Positions 15,837 through 22,289 of a stretch of 22,289 nt of DNA are shown piece by piece. A model generated the notes under the pieces. The model did no database searches, was not told the DNA's origin, and saw nothing but the letters and a program-made list of their open reading frames with translations. The first letter of the stretch is position 1, and each line of letters opens with the position of its first letter. This DNA comes from an uncultured Clostridia bacterium. Its GTDB lineage: Bacteria > Bacillota > Clostridia > UBA1381. The translations under genes and the position numbers were made by a program. Location of the stretch: contig CAKSIJ010000026.1 of NCBI GenBank assembly GCA_934462715.1, positions 1 to 22,289 on the forward strand, written 5' to 3'.

Positions 15837-15846
15837 TTTTTTCTAC

Positions 15847-16139
15847 CTCTTTCTTTTAAATTTTCGGAGCGTAAAAAACACCCCGAAGCTGCAACATAAG
15901 TTGCAGACTTAGGGGTGCAAAATTCTTAATTTTACACGGTTCCACCCTAATTACGGAATTAACCGTCACTCAATTTATCCCTTTAACGCAGGAAATACGG
16001 CGATACATACTCGGCGTTTGCCTTTCAATATGCGACTCCAAAGTGGTATTCGCCGTGATTCCGTCAAAGAACGCTCTCAGCCTCAGCGCTCTCTCTCTTT
16101 TGACATCATTCACGGTTACTGTCTTTTTCTATGTCTTTA
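15847..16139 (-). promoter_or_regulatory. T-box riboswitch leader of thrS (Thr-specific)
   Basis: The leader between the promoter and thrS shows the T-box hallmarks on the minus strand. The conserved antiterminator sequence AGGGTGGAACCGTG lies at 15948-15935. Upstream is a large stem I region whose likely specifier codon, ACC (Thr), lies at 16047-16045 in the context GAATACCAC. Downstream is a terminator hairpin (15917-15879) followed by a U-run. Uncharged tRNA-Thr would pair with the specifier and the T-box bulge and favour antitermination. The start of the element is set by the predicted transcription start near 16139. Confidence 0.92.
15873..15917 (-). terminator. Regulated terminator of the thrS T-box
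   Basis: On the minus strand CACCCC and, further in, CTGCAAC are mirrored by GTTGCAG and GGGGTG around a TTAT loop (15917-15879), followed by six Us (15878-15873). It is mutually exclusive with the antiterminator that uses the T-box sequence at 15935-15948. Confidence 0.85.
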
Positions 16140-16145
16140 ACTTAT

Positions 16146-16174
16146 ATTATGACACTTTTTTTTCTGTTTGTCAA
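16146..16174 (-). promoter_or_regulatory. Promoter of the thrS T-box transcript
   Basis: On the minus strand TTGACA (16174-16169), a 17-base spacer and CATAAT (16151-16146). The predicted start near 16139 marks the 5' end of the T-box RNA. Confidence 0.75.
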
Positions 16175-16205
16175 GTATTTAAATAAAAATTTTTAATTTT
16201 TTTAT

Positions 16206-16235
16206 CGTATGCATAAGACTTAAAATCCGTATGCA
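16206..16235. repeat. Direct repeat CGTATGCA upstream of the thrS promoter
   Basis: CGTATGCA occurs at 16206-16213 and 16228-16235, 22 bases apart (about two helical turns), 32-60 bases upstream of the thrS -35. The spacing is compatible with a protein-binding site, but chance is equally possible. Confidence 0.25.
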
Positions 16236-16264
16236 AGCTAAAATACTGTCAAAAGCCAAATAAT

Positions 16265-17395
16265 TTAGCAGAACAGTCCCGAAATAAATTCGCCGATAAT
16301 TTCCGTAAGGCTCTTTTTTGCTACCGACTCGCCTGCCGTCAATTCTACCTCGCCTATTTCGTTGCCGTCAAATTTAAAGACCATATTCCCCACAACCTGC
16401 CCCTTTTCTATCGGTGCTTTTATGCTTTCCGGCAGAAAAAGCTCTGTTTCGCACGAACCCTTTTTACCTTTTGGAACAAGGTATGAAAAATCCTGTTTCG
16501 GGCATACGCTTATGCTGTCCTTGACACCTCTTTTAACGCTCATCGTGCCGACGCCGTTATCTCTCTGAGCAAGCTTATCAACGGCATAATTTGCAAAGCC
16601 GTAATCAAGAAGCGCTCTTGCGTCAGAAAATCTGTCATTTGAGGTTTCCGCCCCGAGAACAACCGCTATCAGCTGCATATCATCTCTTTTGGCGGCAGCC
16701 GAAATACAGCATTTCGCCTTTGAGGTAGAACCGGTTTTCAATCCGTTTGCCCCGGGATAAAATCTTATAAGCTTATTCGTGTTTGCAAGGTCATACTGAC
16801 CGTTATGCATTTTATCCGTCCATATTGTCGTAAACTGAAAAATTTCCTCATGCCTTAAAAGTTCTCTTGACATCAGAGCCACATCTCTTGCGGTTGAACA
16901 GTGTCCGTCCTCGTCAAGTCCGTTTGTGTTCAAAAAGTTTGTGCCGCTCATTCCAAGCTCCGACGCTCTTTTGTTCATCTCGGCTACAAATGCTTCGGTG
17001 CTTCCCGAAAGATATTCCCCCATCGCAACGCAGCCGTCATTTGCTGAGGCAACGGCTATTCCTTTGAGCATTTCATATACGCTCAGCTCCTCGCCGGCGT
17101 CAAGAAACATTGTAGATCCGCCCATGGACATCGCCTTTTCGCTTACCGGAACCATATCCTCCATTGTGATTTTTCCGCCGTCAATTGCTTCGCAGATTAA
17201 AAGCATTGTCATAATTTTTGTAACGCTCGCAATCGGCAGCTGCTCGTCGGCATTTTTCTCATACAGCACATTCCCGGTGCTTTGTTCCATAAGAAGCACC
17301 GATTTTGCACTTGTTTCGGGCGCGCCGTTTTCGGCAAATACGGGATTTGAAAACAAAAGAAAAACAGCACAGCATATACAGATTATTTTTTTCAT
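16265..17395 (-). CDS. D-alanyl-D-alanine carboxypeptidase (DacF/PBP5 type)
   Basis: A 376-residue exported low-molecular-weight penicillin-binding protein that removes the terminal D-Ala from peptidoglycan stem peptides. A signal peptide (residues 1-21, NPVFA/EN) precedes the S11-family peptidase domain, with all three active-site motifs: SVTK (S57, K60), SAND (S117, N119) and KTG (220-222, in NGLKTGSTSKAKCC). A C-terminal beta-rich PBP5_C domain follows (about 265-365), ending in a weakly amphipathic helix (LTEIIGEFISGLF) that could hold it at the membrane. I prefer ATG 17395 over the in-frame GTG 17410, because the GGAG site at 17408-17405 lies at or inside that GTG and is 9 bases from the ATG. 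Its paralogue is at 18362-19471. Confidence 0.9.
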   Translation of the reverse strand: MKKIICICCAVFLLFSNPVFAENGAPETSAKSVLLMEQSTGNVLYEKNADEQLPIASVTKIMTMLLICEAIDGGKITMEDMVPVSEKAMSMGGSTMFLDAGEELSVYEMLKGIAVASANDGCVAMGEYLSGSTEAFVAEMNKRASELGMSGTNFLNTNGLDEDGHCSTARDVALMSRELLRHEEIFQFTTIWTDKMHNGQYDLANTNKLIRFYPGANGLKTGSTSKAKCCISAAAKRDDMQLIAVVLGAETSNDRFSDARALLDYGFANYAVDKLAQRDNGVGTMSVKRGVKDSISVCPKQDFSYLVPKGKKGSCETELFLPESIKAPIEKGQVVGNMVFKFDGNEIGEVELTAGESVAKKSLTEIIGEFISGLFC

Positions 17396-17511
17396 AAGCC
17401 CACTCTCCACAACTTTAATATTTGATAGGTAATTTTCAATCTGTTAATATACTATGCCGTTTAGATTGTTTTTATACTTTGGCATACGAAGTCCATTTCA
17501 CGCTCCGCAGC

Positions 17512-18237
17512 TTATTTGCCCGATTTTAATCTGCTTATCTCATGCGATGTAAGGTATCTCCATCTGCCGAGAGGAAGATTTCCCAGCACTATATCTCCGA
17601 TGCCTGTTCTTTTAAGTCCCGTAACCTTACAGCCGACAGCCTCCATCATCTTTCTTACCTGGCGGTTTTTGCCCTCGTGAATTATTATTTTAATAACCGT
17701 TTCACCCTTTTCGGCTGAAAGTATTTCAACCTCCGCAGGCGACGTTTTGTAGTCCTCAATCGTTATACCTCTGCGCAGTGCGTTGATTCCCTTCACGGTA
17801 ATTCCGCCCTTGAGCGTAACAACATAGGTTTTATTCATATGAAATTTCGGATGTGTCACCTCATATGTAAAATCTCCGTCATTTGTTAAAAGCAGAAGTC
17901 CCTCGGTATCGTAGTCAAGTCTGCCGACAGGGAAAACCCTTGCTTTTATTTCTTCCCCAATAAGGTCGATAACCGTCGGGCGGTCGAACTGGTCATTTAC
18001 TGTCGAAACATATCCTACCGGCTTATTGAGCATAATATAATACTTTTTAATTTCCGGTTTTATTGTTTTTCCGTCTAACGACACACTGTCCGCACCGATT
18101 TCAACCTTTGTTCCGAGCTCCGTTACAACGGTGCCGTTAACGCTGACTCTGCCCTCGCCTATCATCGTTTCCGCCGCTCTCCTTGAAGCCGCTCCGCTCA
18201 TTGCTATATACTTTTGCAGTCTTACAATTTCTCCCAT
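17512..18237 (-). CDS. rluB: RsuA/RluB-family rRNA pseudouridine synthase
   Basis: A 241-residue enzyme that converts a specific uridine in rRNA to pseudouridine. An S4 RNA-binding domain (residues about 4-50: 'VRLQKYIAMSGAASRRAAET', 'GRVSVNG') is followed by the catalytic domain (65-235) with 'MLNKPVGYVSTVND' and the signature GRLDYDTEGLLLLTNDGDF, whose D108 is the expected nucleophile. HEGKNRQVRKMMEAVG and 'LKRTGIGDIVLGNLPLGRWR' complete the fold. The RluB assignment (23S helix 89) is the usual one for single clostridial copies, but RsuA or RluF activity cannot be excluded. The ATG at 18237 has a CGGAGA site 8 bases upstream; the longer frame from 18282 has none. A lone TATAAT at 18353-18348 could be its -10, with no good -35. 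Confidence 0.88.
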   Translation of the reverse strand: MGEIVRLQKYIAMSGAASRRAAETMIGEGRVSVNGTVVTELGTKVEIGADSVSLDGKTIKPEIKKYYIMLNKPVGYVSTVNDQFDRPTVIDLIGEEIKARVFPVGRLDYDTEGLLLLTNDGDFTYEVTHPKFHMNKTYVVTLKGGITVKGINALRRGITIEDYKTSPAEVEILSAEKGETVIKIIIHEGKNRQVRKMMEAVGCKVTGLKRTGIGDIVLGNLPLGRWRYLTSHEISRLKSGK

Positions 18238-18361
18238 GTATTTATCTCCGTATCGTATTATTTCGGGTGTACGTTTTACCAACCGCTCACTTTAATATTT
18301 GAACACGCTAAAACGGGCGGTTAACCCGATATTTTCATTTTACAATTATTATACTATAGTT

Positions 18362-19471
18362 TTATAGTTTTAGCAATATCTTTTTTAATTTTTTAATCAA
18401 ACCGTACTTTTTATTTGTTTTTTTCTTTTGCACCGTAACATCTCTGTCCGCAACAAGATCCACACAGGCAACGGTTTTTTCTCCGATTTTATATTCGGCA
18501 TAACCGATTTTTTCCCCTTTATATATATTCCCGGACGGTTCGCTTATTGTGTGAAGAACAACATCGCATTTGCTTCTTCGGCATTTTTTGTCAGAATAGC
18601 TTACCTGTTCCGCAGCCACCCCGTTCAGTCCGCCGTATTCTCCGGAATAGCTTTTCAGTATTTCTCCCTTTTGAGTAACGGCAACCGATTCGGTTTCTTC
18701 AAAGCCGTAATCGAGCATTTTTTTGTGATCGTTCCAATCATCTGGCGCACCGAGGGTTACGGCAATAAGTTTTACTCCGTCCTTTTCCGCACACGATACA
18801 AGACATCTGCCGGTTTTCTTTGTAAAACCAGTCTTTACGCCTATACAGCCGTCATAATTCCATAAAAGCTTATTATGGTTTTTAAGATAGCATACCGCTC
18901 CGCCCGTTGTTATCTGCGATTGCTTAGAGGATACTATCTTTCGGAATTTTTCGTTCTGCATTGCATAAGAAGCAATTAAAGCCATATCGTGCGCCGTTGA
19001 ATAGTGTCCTTCCTCGTCAAGTCCGCTCGGATTTTTAAACGATGTGTTAACTGCCCCTATTTCCCTTGCCTTTTTGTTCATCATACCGGCAAAATTTTCA
19101 ACGCTTCCCCCGGCAAGTTCCGCCGCCGCACACGCTGCGTCGTTTCCCGAATTTAAAAGCATACCGTACAGCAGATCCTCTGCATTGATTTTATCTCCTG
19201 TTCGCAGATAAACAGAGGAGCCCTCCTGTGCCGCCGCATTTGCCGATACATATGCCACCTCGTCAAGACCGCAGTGCTCCAACACCGTTACCGCAGTCAT
19301 TATCTTTGTAGTACTCGCCATACCGCGGCGTTCCTCTCCGTTTTTTTCATAAATACATATACCGCTGTCCGCAGTCATGAGATAGGCACATTCTGCCGAT
19401 AAATCAAGAGCCTTAACCGGCATATCCGACAACAACACCATAGCCGCAATAAATATTACCGTTTTTTTCAT
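18362..19471 (-). CDS. Second D-alanyl-D-alanine carboxypeptidase
   Basis: A 369-residue exported S11-family peptidase, paralogous to the product of 16265-17395. The signal peptide (residues 1-21, PVKA/LD) is followed by the active-site motifs STTK (S53, K56), SGN (S108-N110) and KTG (213-215, in GVKTGFTKKTGRC). The SGN motif is the more usual form; the neighbour has SAN. The C-terminal domain (about 250-340) is followed by a strongly basic tail (VQKKKTNKKYGLIKKLKKIL) that would suit binding to acidic lipids. The ATG at 19471 has GGAG 6 bases upstream. The in-frame ATG at 19483 partly overlaps that site and is less likely. It is the first of three same-strand genes with gaps of about 115-125 bases. 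Confidence 0.9.
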   Translation of the reverse strand: MKKTVIFIAAMVLLSDMPVKALDLSAECAYLMTADSGICIYEKNGEERRGMASTTKIMTAVTVLEHCGLDEVAYVSANAAAQEGSSVYLRTGDKINAEDLLYGMLLNSGNDAACAAAELAGGSVENFAGMMNKKAREIGAVNTSFKNPSGLDEEGHYSTAHDMALIASYAMQNEKFRKIVSSKQSQITTGGAVCYLKNHNKLLWNYDGCIGVKTGFTKKTGRCLVSCAEKDGVKLIAVTLGAPDDWNDHKKMLDYGFEETESVAVTQKGEILKSYSGEYGGLNGVAAEQVSYSDKKCRRSKCDVVLHTISEPSGNIYKGEKIGYAEYKIGEKTVACVDLVADRDVTVQKKKTNKKYGLIKKLKKILLKL

Positions 19472-19477
19472 AAAATT

Positions 19478-19489
19478 CTCCATTCCGCC
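19478..19489 (-). promoter_or_regulatory. GGCGGAATGGAG ribosome binding site (variant of the shared leader motif)
   Basis: On the minus strand GGCGGAATGGAG ends 6 bases before the ATG at 19471. It differs from the GGCGGAACGGAG seen at 9187 and 19831 by one base. A GCCG/CGGC pair just upstream could form a small stem. Confidence 0.35.
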
Positions 19490-19720
19490 GCTTTATGAAC
19501 GGCACAAATCTTAACACGAAAAATGCAGGCTTTCTTTTTGGCAATAGGAACATATGTGAATGTTCCTAATCACCGCACAGCATTTAACTATCCTATATTT
19601 ATGATTTTAAACCGCAATAAATACATAACATGCCGCCCGAAATATACCGGAGCTGTCCATCCCTCAGCATATGACATATTCGGCGGTATGAAATAACGGG
19701 CTTTTTGTACATCTTGGCAC
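19484..19720. other. Intergenic region with two inverted repeats between divergent genes
   Basis: No coding potential is seen. TAGGAACAT (19545-19553) and ATGTTCCTA (19560-19568) form a 9-bp inverted repeat with a 6-base loop, about 75 bases upstream of the carboxypeptidase gene, so it may be an operator or a leader hairpin. A second, longer imperfect stem pairs 19629-19645 (CATGCCGCCCGAAATAT) with 19676-19690 (ATATTCGGCGGTATG), about 14 bp with two bulges and a 30-base loop. It matches no RNA family that I recognise. Confidence 0.4.
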
Positions 19721-19749
19721 TTGATTTTCAGTCCGTATAGTGTTATACT
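19721..19749 (+). promoter_or_regulatory. Promoter of the DUF5662-like gene
   Basis: TTGATT (19721-19726), a 17-base spacer and TATACT (19744-19749). The predicted start near 19756 lies about 95 bases before the GTG start at 19850, which rules out the longer in-frame TTG start at 19721. Confidence 0.65.
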
Positions 19750-19833
19750 TTATTTAAGAAATTCTAAAGCTGTTGCTTTGCGGTTAAAATGTGCGGAAAT
19801 AAATGTTTTCTGTGTTATTTCGATTTATACGGC

Positions 19834-19843
19834 GGAACGGAGG
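19834..19843 (+). promoter_or_regulatory. GGAACGGAGG ribosome binding site deciding a GTG start
   Basis: GGAACGGAGG sits 6 bases before the GTG at 19850 and is identical to the sites at 9190 and 13227. It is preceded by CGGC, but I find no matching left arm for a stem here. Confidence 0.6.
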
Positions 19844-19849
19844 ATTAAC

Positions 19850-20368
19850 GTGAATATATTCGGTCATTTTAAAACCATAACAAAACACCGTCATCAGGTC
19901 ATAAGGAACTGCTTCAAGGCAGGGATAGGCTTTCAGGGGTTGTTTCATGATCTTTCAAAATATTCGTATACCGAATTTTCGGTCGGAGCAAGATACTACC
20001 GCGGATATAAAAGCCCCAATGACGTTGAGCGTGAGCTTTACGGCTATTCACTTGCATGGTTGCACCACAAGGGCAAAAACAAGCACCATTTTGAATACTG
20101 GTATGACTACGATACAAAAACAAGAGAAATAGTTCCCGTGGAAATGCCGCTTAAATATTTAAAGGAAATGCTGTGCGACAGGATTGCCGCAAGCAAAATA
20201 TATCAGGGCAAAAATTACAGCGAAACTCATCCGCTGGAGTATTTCAACAGCGGAAAAGCGAGAAAATATATGCACGAAAAAAATGCGGATTTAATGGAGC
20301 AATGGCTCACAATGCTTGCCGAAAAGGGCGAAGATGAGCTTTTCGGATATATACGCACTCTCAAATAA
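19850..20368 (+). CDS. DUF5662-like protein
   Basis: A 172-residue cytoplasmic protein resembling the DUF5662 family, whose function is not established. It begins with GTG: VNIFGHFKTITKHRHQVIRN. The pattern 'H(R)HQV...CFKAGIGFQGLFHDLSKYSYTEF', followed by 'LAWLHHKGKNKHHFEYW' and a late acidic 'LCDRIAA', places several His and Asp residues (HDLSKYS, WLHHK, KHH) as in HD-type metal-binding helical proteins. A phosphohydrolase-like activity is therefore conceivable, though this is inference. The start is fixed by the GGAACGGAGG site and by a promoter that excludes the longer frame. It stands alone, with its own promoter and a terminator about 57 bases downstream. Confidence 0.78.
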   Translation: MNIFGHFKTITKHRHQVIRNCFKAGIGFQGLFHDLSKYSYTEFSVGARYYRGYKSPNDVERELYGYSLAWLHHKGKNKHHFEYWYDYDTKTREIVPVEMPLKYLKEMLCDRIAASKIYQGKNYSETHPLEYFNSGKARKYMHEKNADLMEQWLTMLAEKGEDELFGYIRTLK

Positions 20369-20424
20369 CACATATCTATGTTCTTTTAACGGTTTTGATT
20401 TCTGTTGTGTTACACAAAAAGAGC

Positions 20425-20458
20425 AAAAAATCAGCGGTTCAACGACTGCTGATTTTTT
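20425..20458. terminator. Bidirectional terminator after the DUF5662-like gene
   Basis: AAAAAATCAGCGGT (20425-20438) pairs with ACTGCTGATTTTTT (20445-20458), 14 bp with one G-U pair and a 6-base loop. A/T-runs on both flanks give a U-run on either strand. Confidence 0.85.
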
Positions 20459-20520
20459 GTACTAATTTCTTTACGAAATAGAACTTTTGAGTGATAATCA
20501 CCGTATAATCGCTTTACAAA

Positions 20521-20893
20521 CATCAATCGGAGCAGCCGCAGCGAGCCGAAGCTGAAGCGACCGAACAGGTTGAAAACACCTGCTATTCTGCCGTTGATAC
20601 TGTTTACCAAAAAGGTAAACATTCAGAGGAAAACAAGTTAAAGTAACACCGCCGAAAGTGAAAACAAGGCAAAATCAAAATGCAGATACACCGCCCATAC
20701 CTCAAAATTACAACATTTCAGAGATGCAAAACAGGCAAAGCAAGCGGCTCAAAAGGCGGCACAGGTTGCAAATGCAACCGCAAAAGCGGCTGTTAAAATT
20801 ACAGTTAGAGTCGCTCAAATGGTAGCGGCAGCAACCAAAGCTGTTGTTTCCGCACCTGCAGCACCCGGCGGCCGGGCGGTCCTGTTGTATGGC
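20521..20893 (+). pseudogene. Remnant of a CD1108-type conjugative-element protein gene
   Basis: Three consecutive reading frames give pieces of one protein type. The first (20521-20646) reads HQSEQPQRAEAEATEQVENT and then SAVDTVYQKGKHSEENKLK before a stop. The second (about 20647-20725) reads TPPKVKTRQNQNADTPPIPQ. The third (about 20726-20893) reads AKQAKQAAQKAAQVANATAK, then AAVKITVRVAQMVAAATKAV and a terminal APGGRAVLL. The Ala/Lys/Val-rich helix followed by a 'GGWVAVL'-like start of a membrane segment is typical of CD1108-family proteins of Tn916/Tn1549-type elements, which carry a cell-wall hydrolase further on. Here the gene is frameshifted and cut off within 10 bases of the LuxR gene's stop codon. 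I see nothing else in 20459-20520. Confidence 0.55.
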
Positions 20894-20900
20894 TATGCTA

Positions 20901-22289
20901 TTATTTTTCCTGTGCATACAGTGCCGCAAAATTAAGAAGCTGCTTTTTTGAGGAAACGCCGAGCTTGCTGTAAATATTGCCGTTATGGTATTTAAGTGTA
21001 CTCTCTTTAACTTCTGCAATCTGTAAAATTTCAGGAACGGTTTTTCCCTCCAGATAGAGGTCAAATATTGTTCTCTCCTTGGGAGTAAGGCTGCGTAAAC
21101 CCGAACAGAAATAATCATAATCATCCTGTATGATGATATTTTTATGCTCTTTCATCAGACGCTTGTTTTCGGTTCTGATGCGTTCAATCTCGCTTTGCAG
21201 ACTCTCGTTTTTTTCGGAATGCTCATCGAAGATTTTTTGATATTCGTTATCCTTTTCGGCAAGAAATGCAAAAAGGTCGTCAATTTCCATAATACCGCTT
21301 TGACTTTCGTCGGAATATGTCTTTTCGGATTGCTTTATTTTGTCAAGCGATTTTTTTATCGGAAGGATAAATCGTTTTGAAAAATACAGGCTAAGGCTTA
21401 AAACAGCAAATCCCAAAATCAGAATTATGAGTATAAGCTGTATGGTGTTTTTCGTTTCCAGCCCGGAATAATCCGCATACGGCATCATAACCGTAATCGA
21501 ATAAGGTGTGTTTTCGGAATAAAGAGTTGTGTTTCTCGTCATGCCGATATATGCGCCGTATTCATTTTTTAAAGCGACAAGACCCTTTTTCAGCGGCTTG
21601 ATTTTGAGGGAATCCTTAGGTGCAAGAAAATATCCGTTTTTTGCTCCGCAGCTTAATCCCTCTTTGATATTGATTTCTTTATCGTCCGAGCGGGAGAATA
21701 TGCAGGTTATGTGCGGAAGTGTGGACGGCTGTGCGTGTGCGGACTTAAAAACGCTTTCGTTTACTTCAAAGCCGCAGATGCCGTAAACGCGGCCGTCGTT
21801 GCCTCTGATAGGAAGCGCTACAAGCATAACGCGCTCCGATGTCCCGGGAAGTGTTATAATATTACAGATGTGAGCGGCTTTTTCAATCTGCTCGGAGGTA
21901 TCCGAAAAAACTTCTTCAAAATTCGGGAATACCCCGACGTCAAATTCCAAATGCCATTTACGATGAGGCATAATGCCTTTGTTTATTGCAGCCTTCACAT
22001 TTCCTCTGTAAAGAAGCATTGTTTCCTTGTCCGTTGTTCCGAATGTGTCCCGGTTAAGATACACACCTGCTTTTGAATCACTTACACCGGTTTGAGATGC
22101 GTTAATCATAATAAAGGCACCGGAACAGCTTGCCTTTAACAGCTCGTTCTTCAACAAATCAATATAGCGTTCCTCAAGAGCATTGATATGCAAAGAAGAA
22201 TTTTGAATGCCTCCAAAATCTGTATTTTCCGAATTAAGATATTGCTCGGTAAGCTGCGCGGCTTTTTCGGAAAGCTGTGCGCCGCGCAA
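20901..22289 (-). CDS. Membrane-anchored LuxR-family regulator with extracytoplasmic sensor (N-terminus beyond window)
   Basis: The gene enters from the right edge; 462 codons are visible and no convincing start is in the window. Residues 1-279 of the visible part look extracytoplasmic and dCache-like ('FIMINASQTGVSDSKAGVYL', 'VMLVALPIRGNDGRVYGICG', 'NEYGAYIGMTRNTTLYSENT'). A single membrane helix follows (281-303, IQLILIILILGFAVLSLSLYF), then a charged coiled-coil (about 338-385) and a C-terminal LuxR helix-turn-helix (399-455: 'LTPKERTIFDLYLEGKTVPE', 'VKESTLKYHNGNIYSKLGVS'). No kinase, receiver or GGDEF domain is present, so a ligand sensed outside would act directly on DNA binding. A first transmembrane helix probably lies upstream of the window. 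Targets are unknown; the neighbouring promoters are candidates only by position. Confidence 0.82.
   Translation of the reverse strand: MRGAQLSEKAAQLTEQYLNSENTDFGGIQNSSLHINALEERYIDLLKNELLKASCSGAFIMINASQTGVSDSKAGVYLNRDTFGTTDKETMLLYRGNVKAAINKGIMPHRKWHLEFDVGVFPNFEEVFSDTSEQIEKAAHICNIITLPGTSERVMLVALPIRGNDGRVYGICGFEVNESVFKSAHAQPSTLPHITCIFSRSDDKEINIKEGLSCGAKNGYFLAPKDSLKIKPLKKGLVALKNEYGAYIGMTRNTTLYSENTPYSITVMMPYADYSGLETKNTIQLILIILILGFAVLSLSLYFSKRFILPIKKSLDKIKQSEKTYSDESQSGIMEIDDLFAFLAEKDNEYQKIFDEHSEKNESLQSEIERIRTENKRLMKEHKNIIIQDDYDYFCSGLRSLTPKERTIFDLYLEGKTVPEILQIAEVKESTLKYHNGNIYSKLGVSSKKQLLNFAALYAQEK

Noticed and set aside
17396..17410. GTG at 17410 as start of the carboxypeptidase
   Set aside because: The Shine-Dalgarno sequence that would serve the gene lies at this GTG; the ATG at 17395 gives a clean signal peptide and good spacing.
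18238..18282. Extra 15 N-terminal residues on the pseudouridine synthase
   Set aside because: No ribosome binding site precedes 18282, the residues are outside the S4 domain, and CGGAGA is correctly spaced for the ATG at 18237.
18305..18335. GC-rich palindrome-like stretch after the second carboxypeptidase gene as a terminator
   Set aside because: The best stem is only 4-5 bp (CGGG/CCCG) with a short T-run; it is too weak to call.
20431..20622. A 63-codon minus-strand open frame near the DUF5662-like gene
   Set aside because: It runs through the bidirectional terminator and lies opposite the conjugative-element remnant, so it is not a plausible gene.

Overview
The sequence looks like chromosomal DNA of a low- to mid-GC member of the Clostridia, probably an uncultured gut-type anaerobe. 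The pointers are an S-layer-homology surface protein, a T-box leader ahead of thrS, strong SigA promoters with extended -10 elements, AAGGAGG-type ribosome binding sites, secreted D,D-carboxypeptidases of the DacF type, and a fossil of a CD1108-type conjugative-element gene. An Oscillospirales/Monoglobales-like host is a guess. I saw no rRNA, tRNA or CRISPR array.

Layout. 1-600 is a mobile-DNA scar: the 5' end of an IS3-type orfA (cut by the window edge) sits in a frameshifted, internally deleted IS1182-like transposase. 606-4555 (-) is a compact unit of ECF sigma factor, overlapping RsiV-like membrane anti-sigma factor, and secreted YcdB-like protein with SLH domains, apparently an envelope-sensing module. 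4765-5883 (+) is hemW, divergent from the sigma gene. 6015-9122 (+) encodes a full-length homologue of the carbamoyl-phosphate synthase large subunit in which both ATP-grasp active sites look destroyed. It is followed by two exported proteins: an unknown Pro/Lys/Asp-linker protein, and a cyclophilin fused to a copper-amine-oxidase-N-type stalk domain.

11507-13102 (+) is a citrate synthase gene. Its consensus promoter lies inside the left arm of a 16-bp inverted repeat that would terminate upstream read-through, and the gene ends at a strong terminator. 13242-13961 (+) is a cysteine-rich ferredoxin-like protein. 14073-16174 (-) is thrS, lacking the TGS domain, with a complete Thr T-box leader and promoter. 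16265-19471 (-) carries two D-Ala-D-Ala carboxypeptidases on either side of an RsuA/RluB-type pseudouridine synthase. 19850-20368 (+) is a DUF5662-like protein. 20521-20893 is a broken conjugative-element gene, and 20901-22289 (-) is the C-terminal part of a membrane-anchored LuxR-type regulator with an extracytoplasmic sensor.

How the genes fit together: several act on the envelope (sigma/anti-sigma/SLH protein, two carboxypeptidases, exported foldase, membrane-anchored regulator), mixed with housekeeping genes. The most unusual item is the CarB-like pseudoenzyme. The next are the promoter embedded in a terminator at 11507-11591 and a recurring leader motif (small stem followed by GGAACGGAGG) ahead of several genes.
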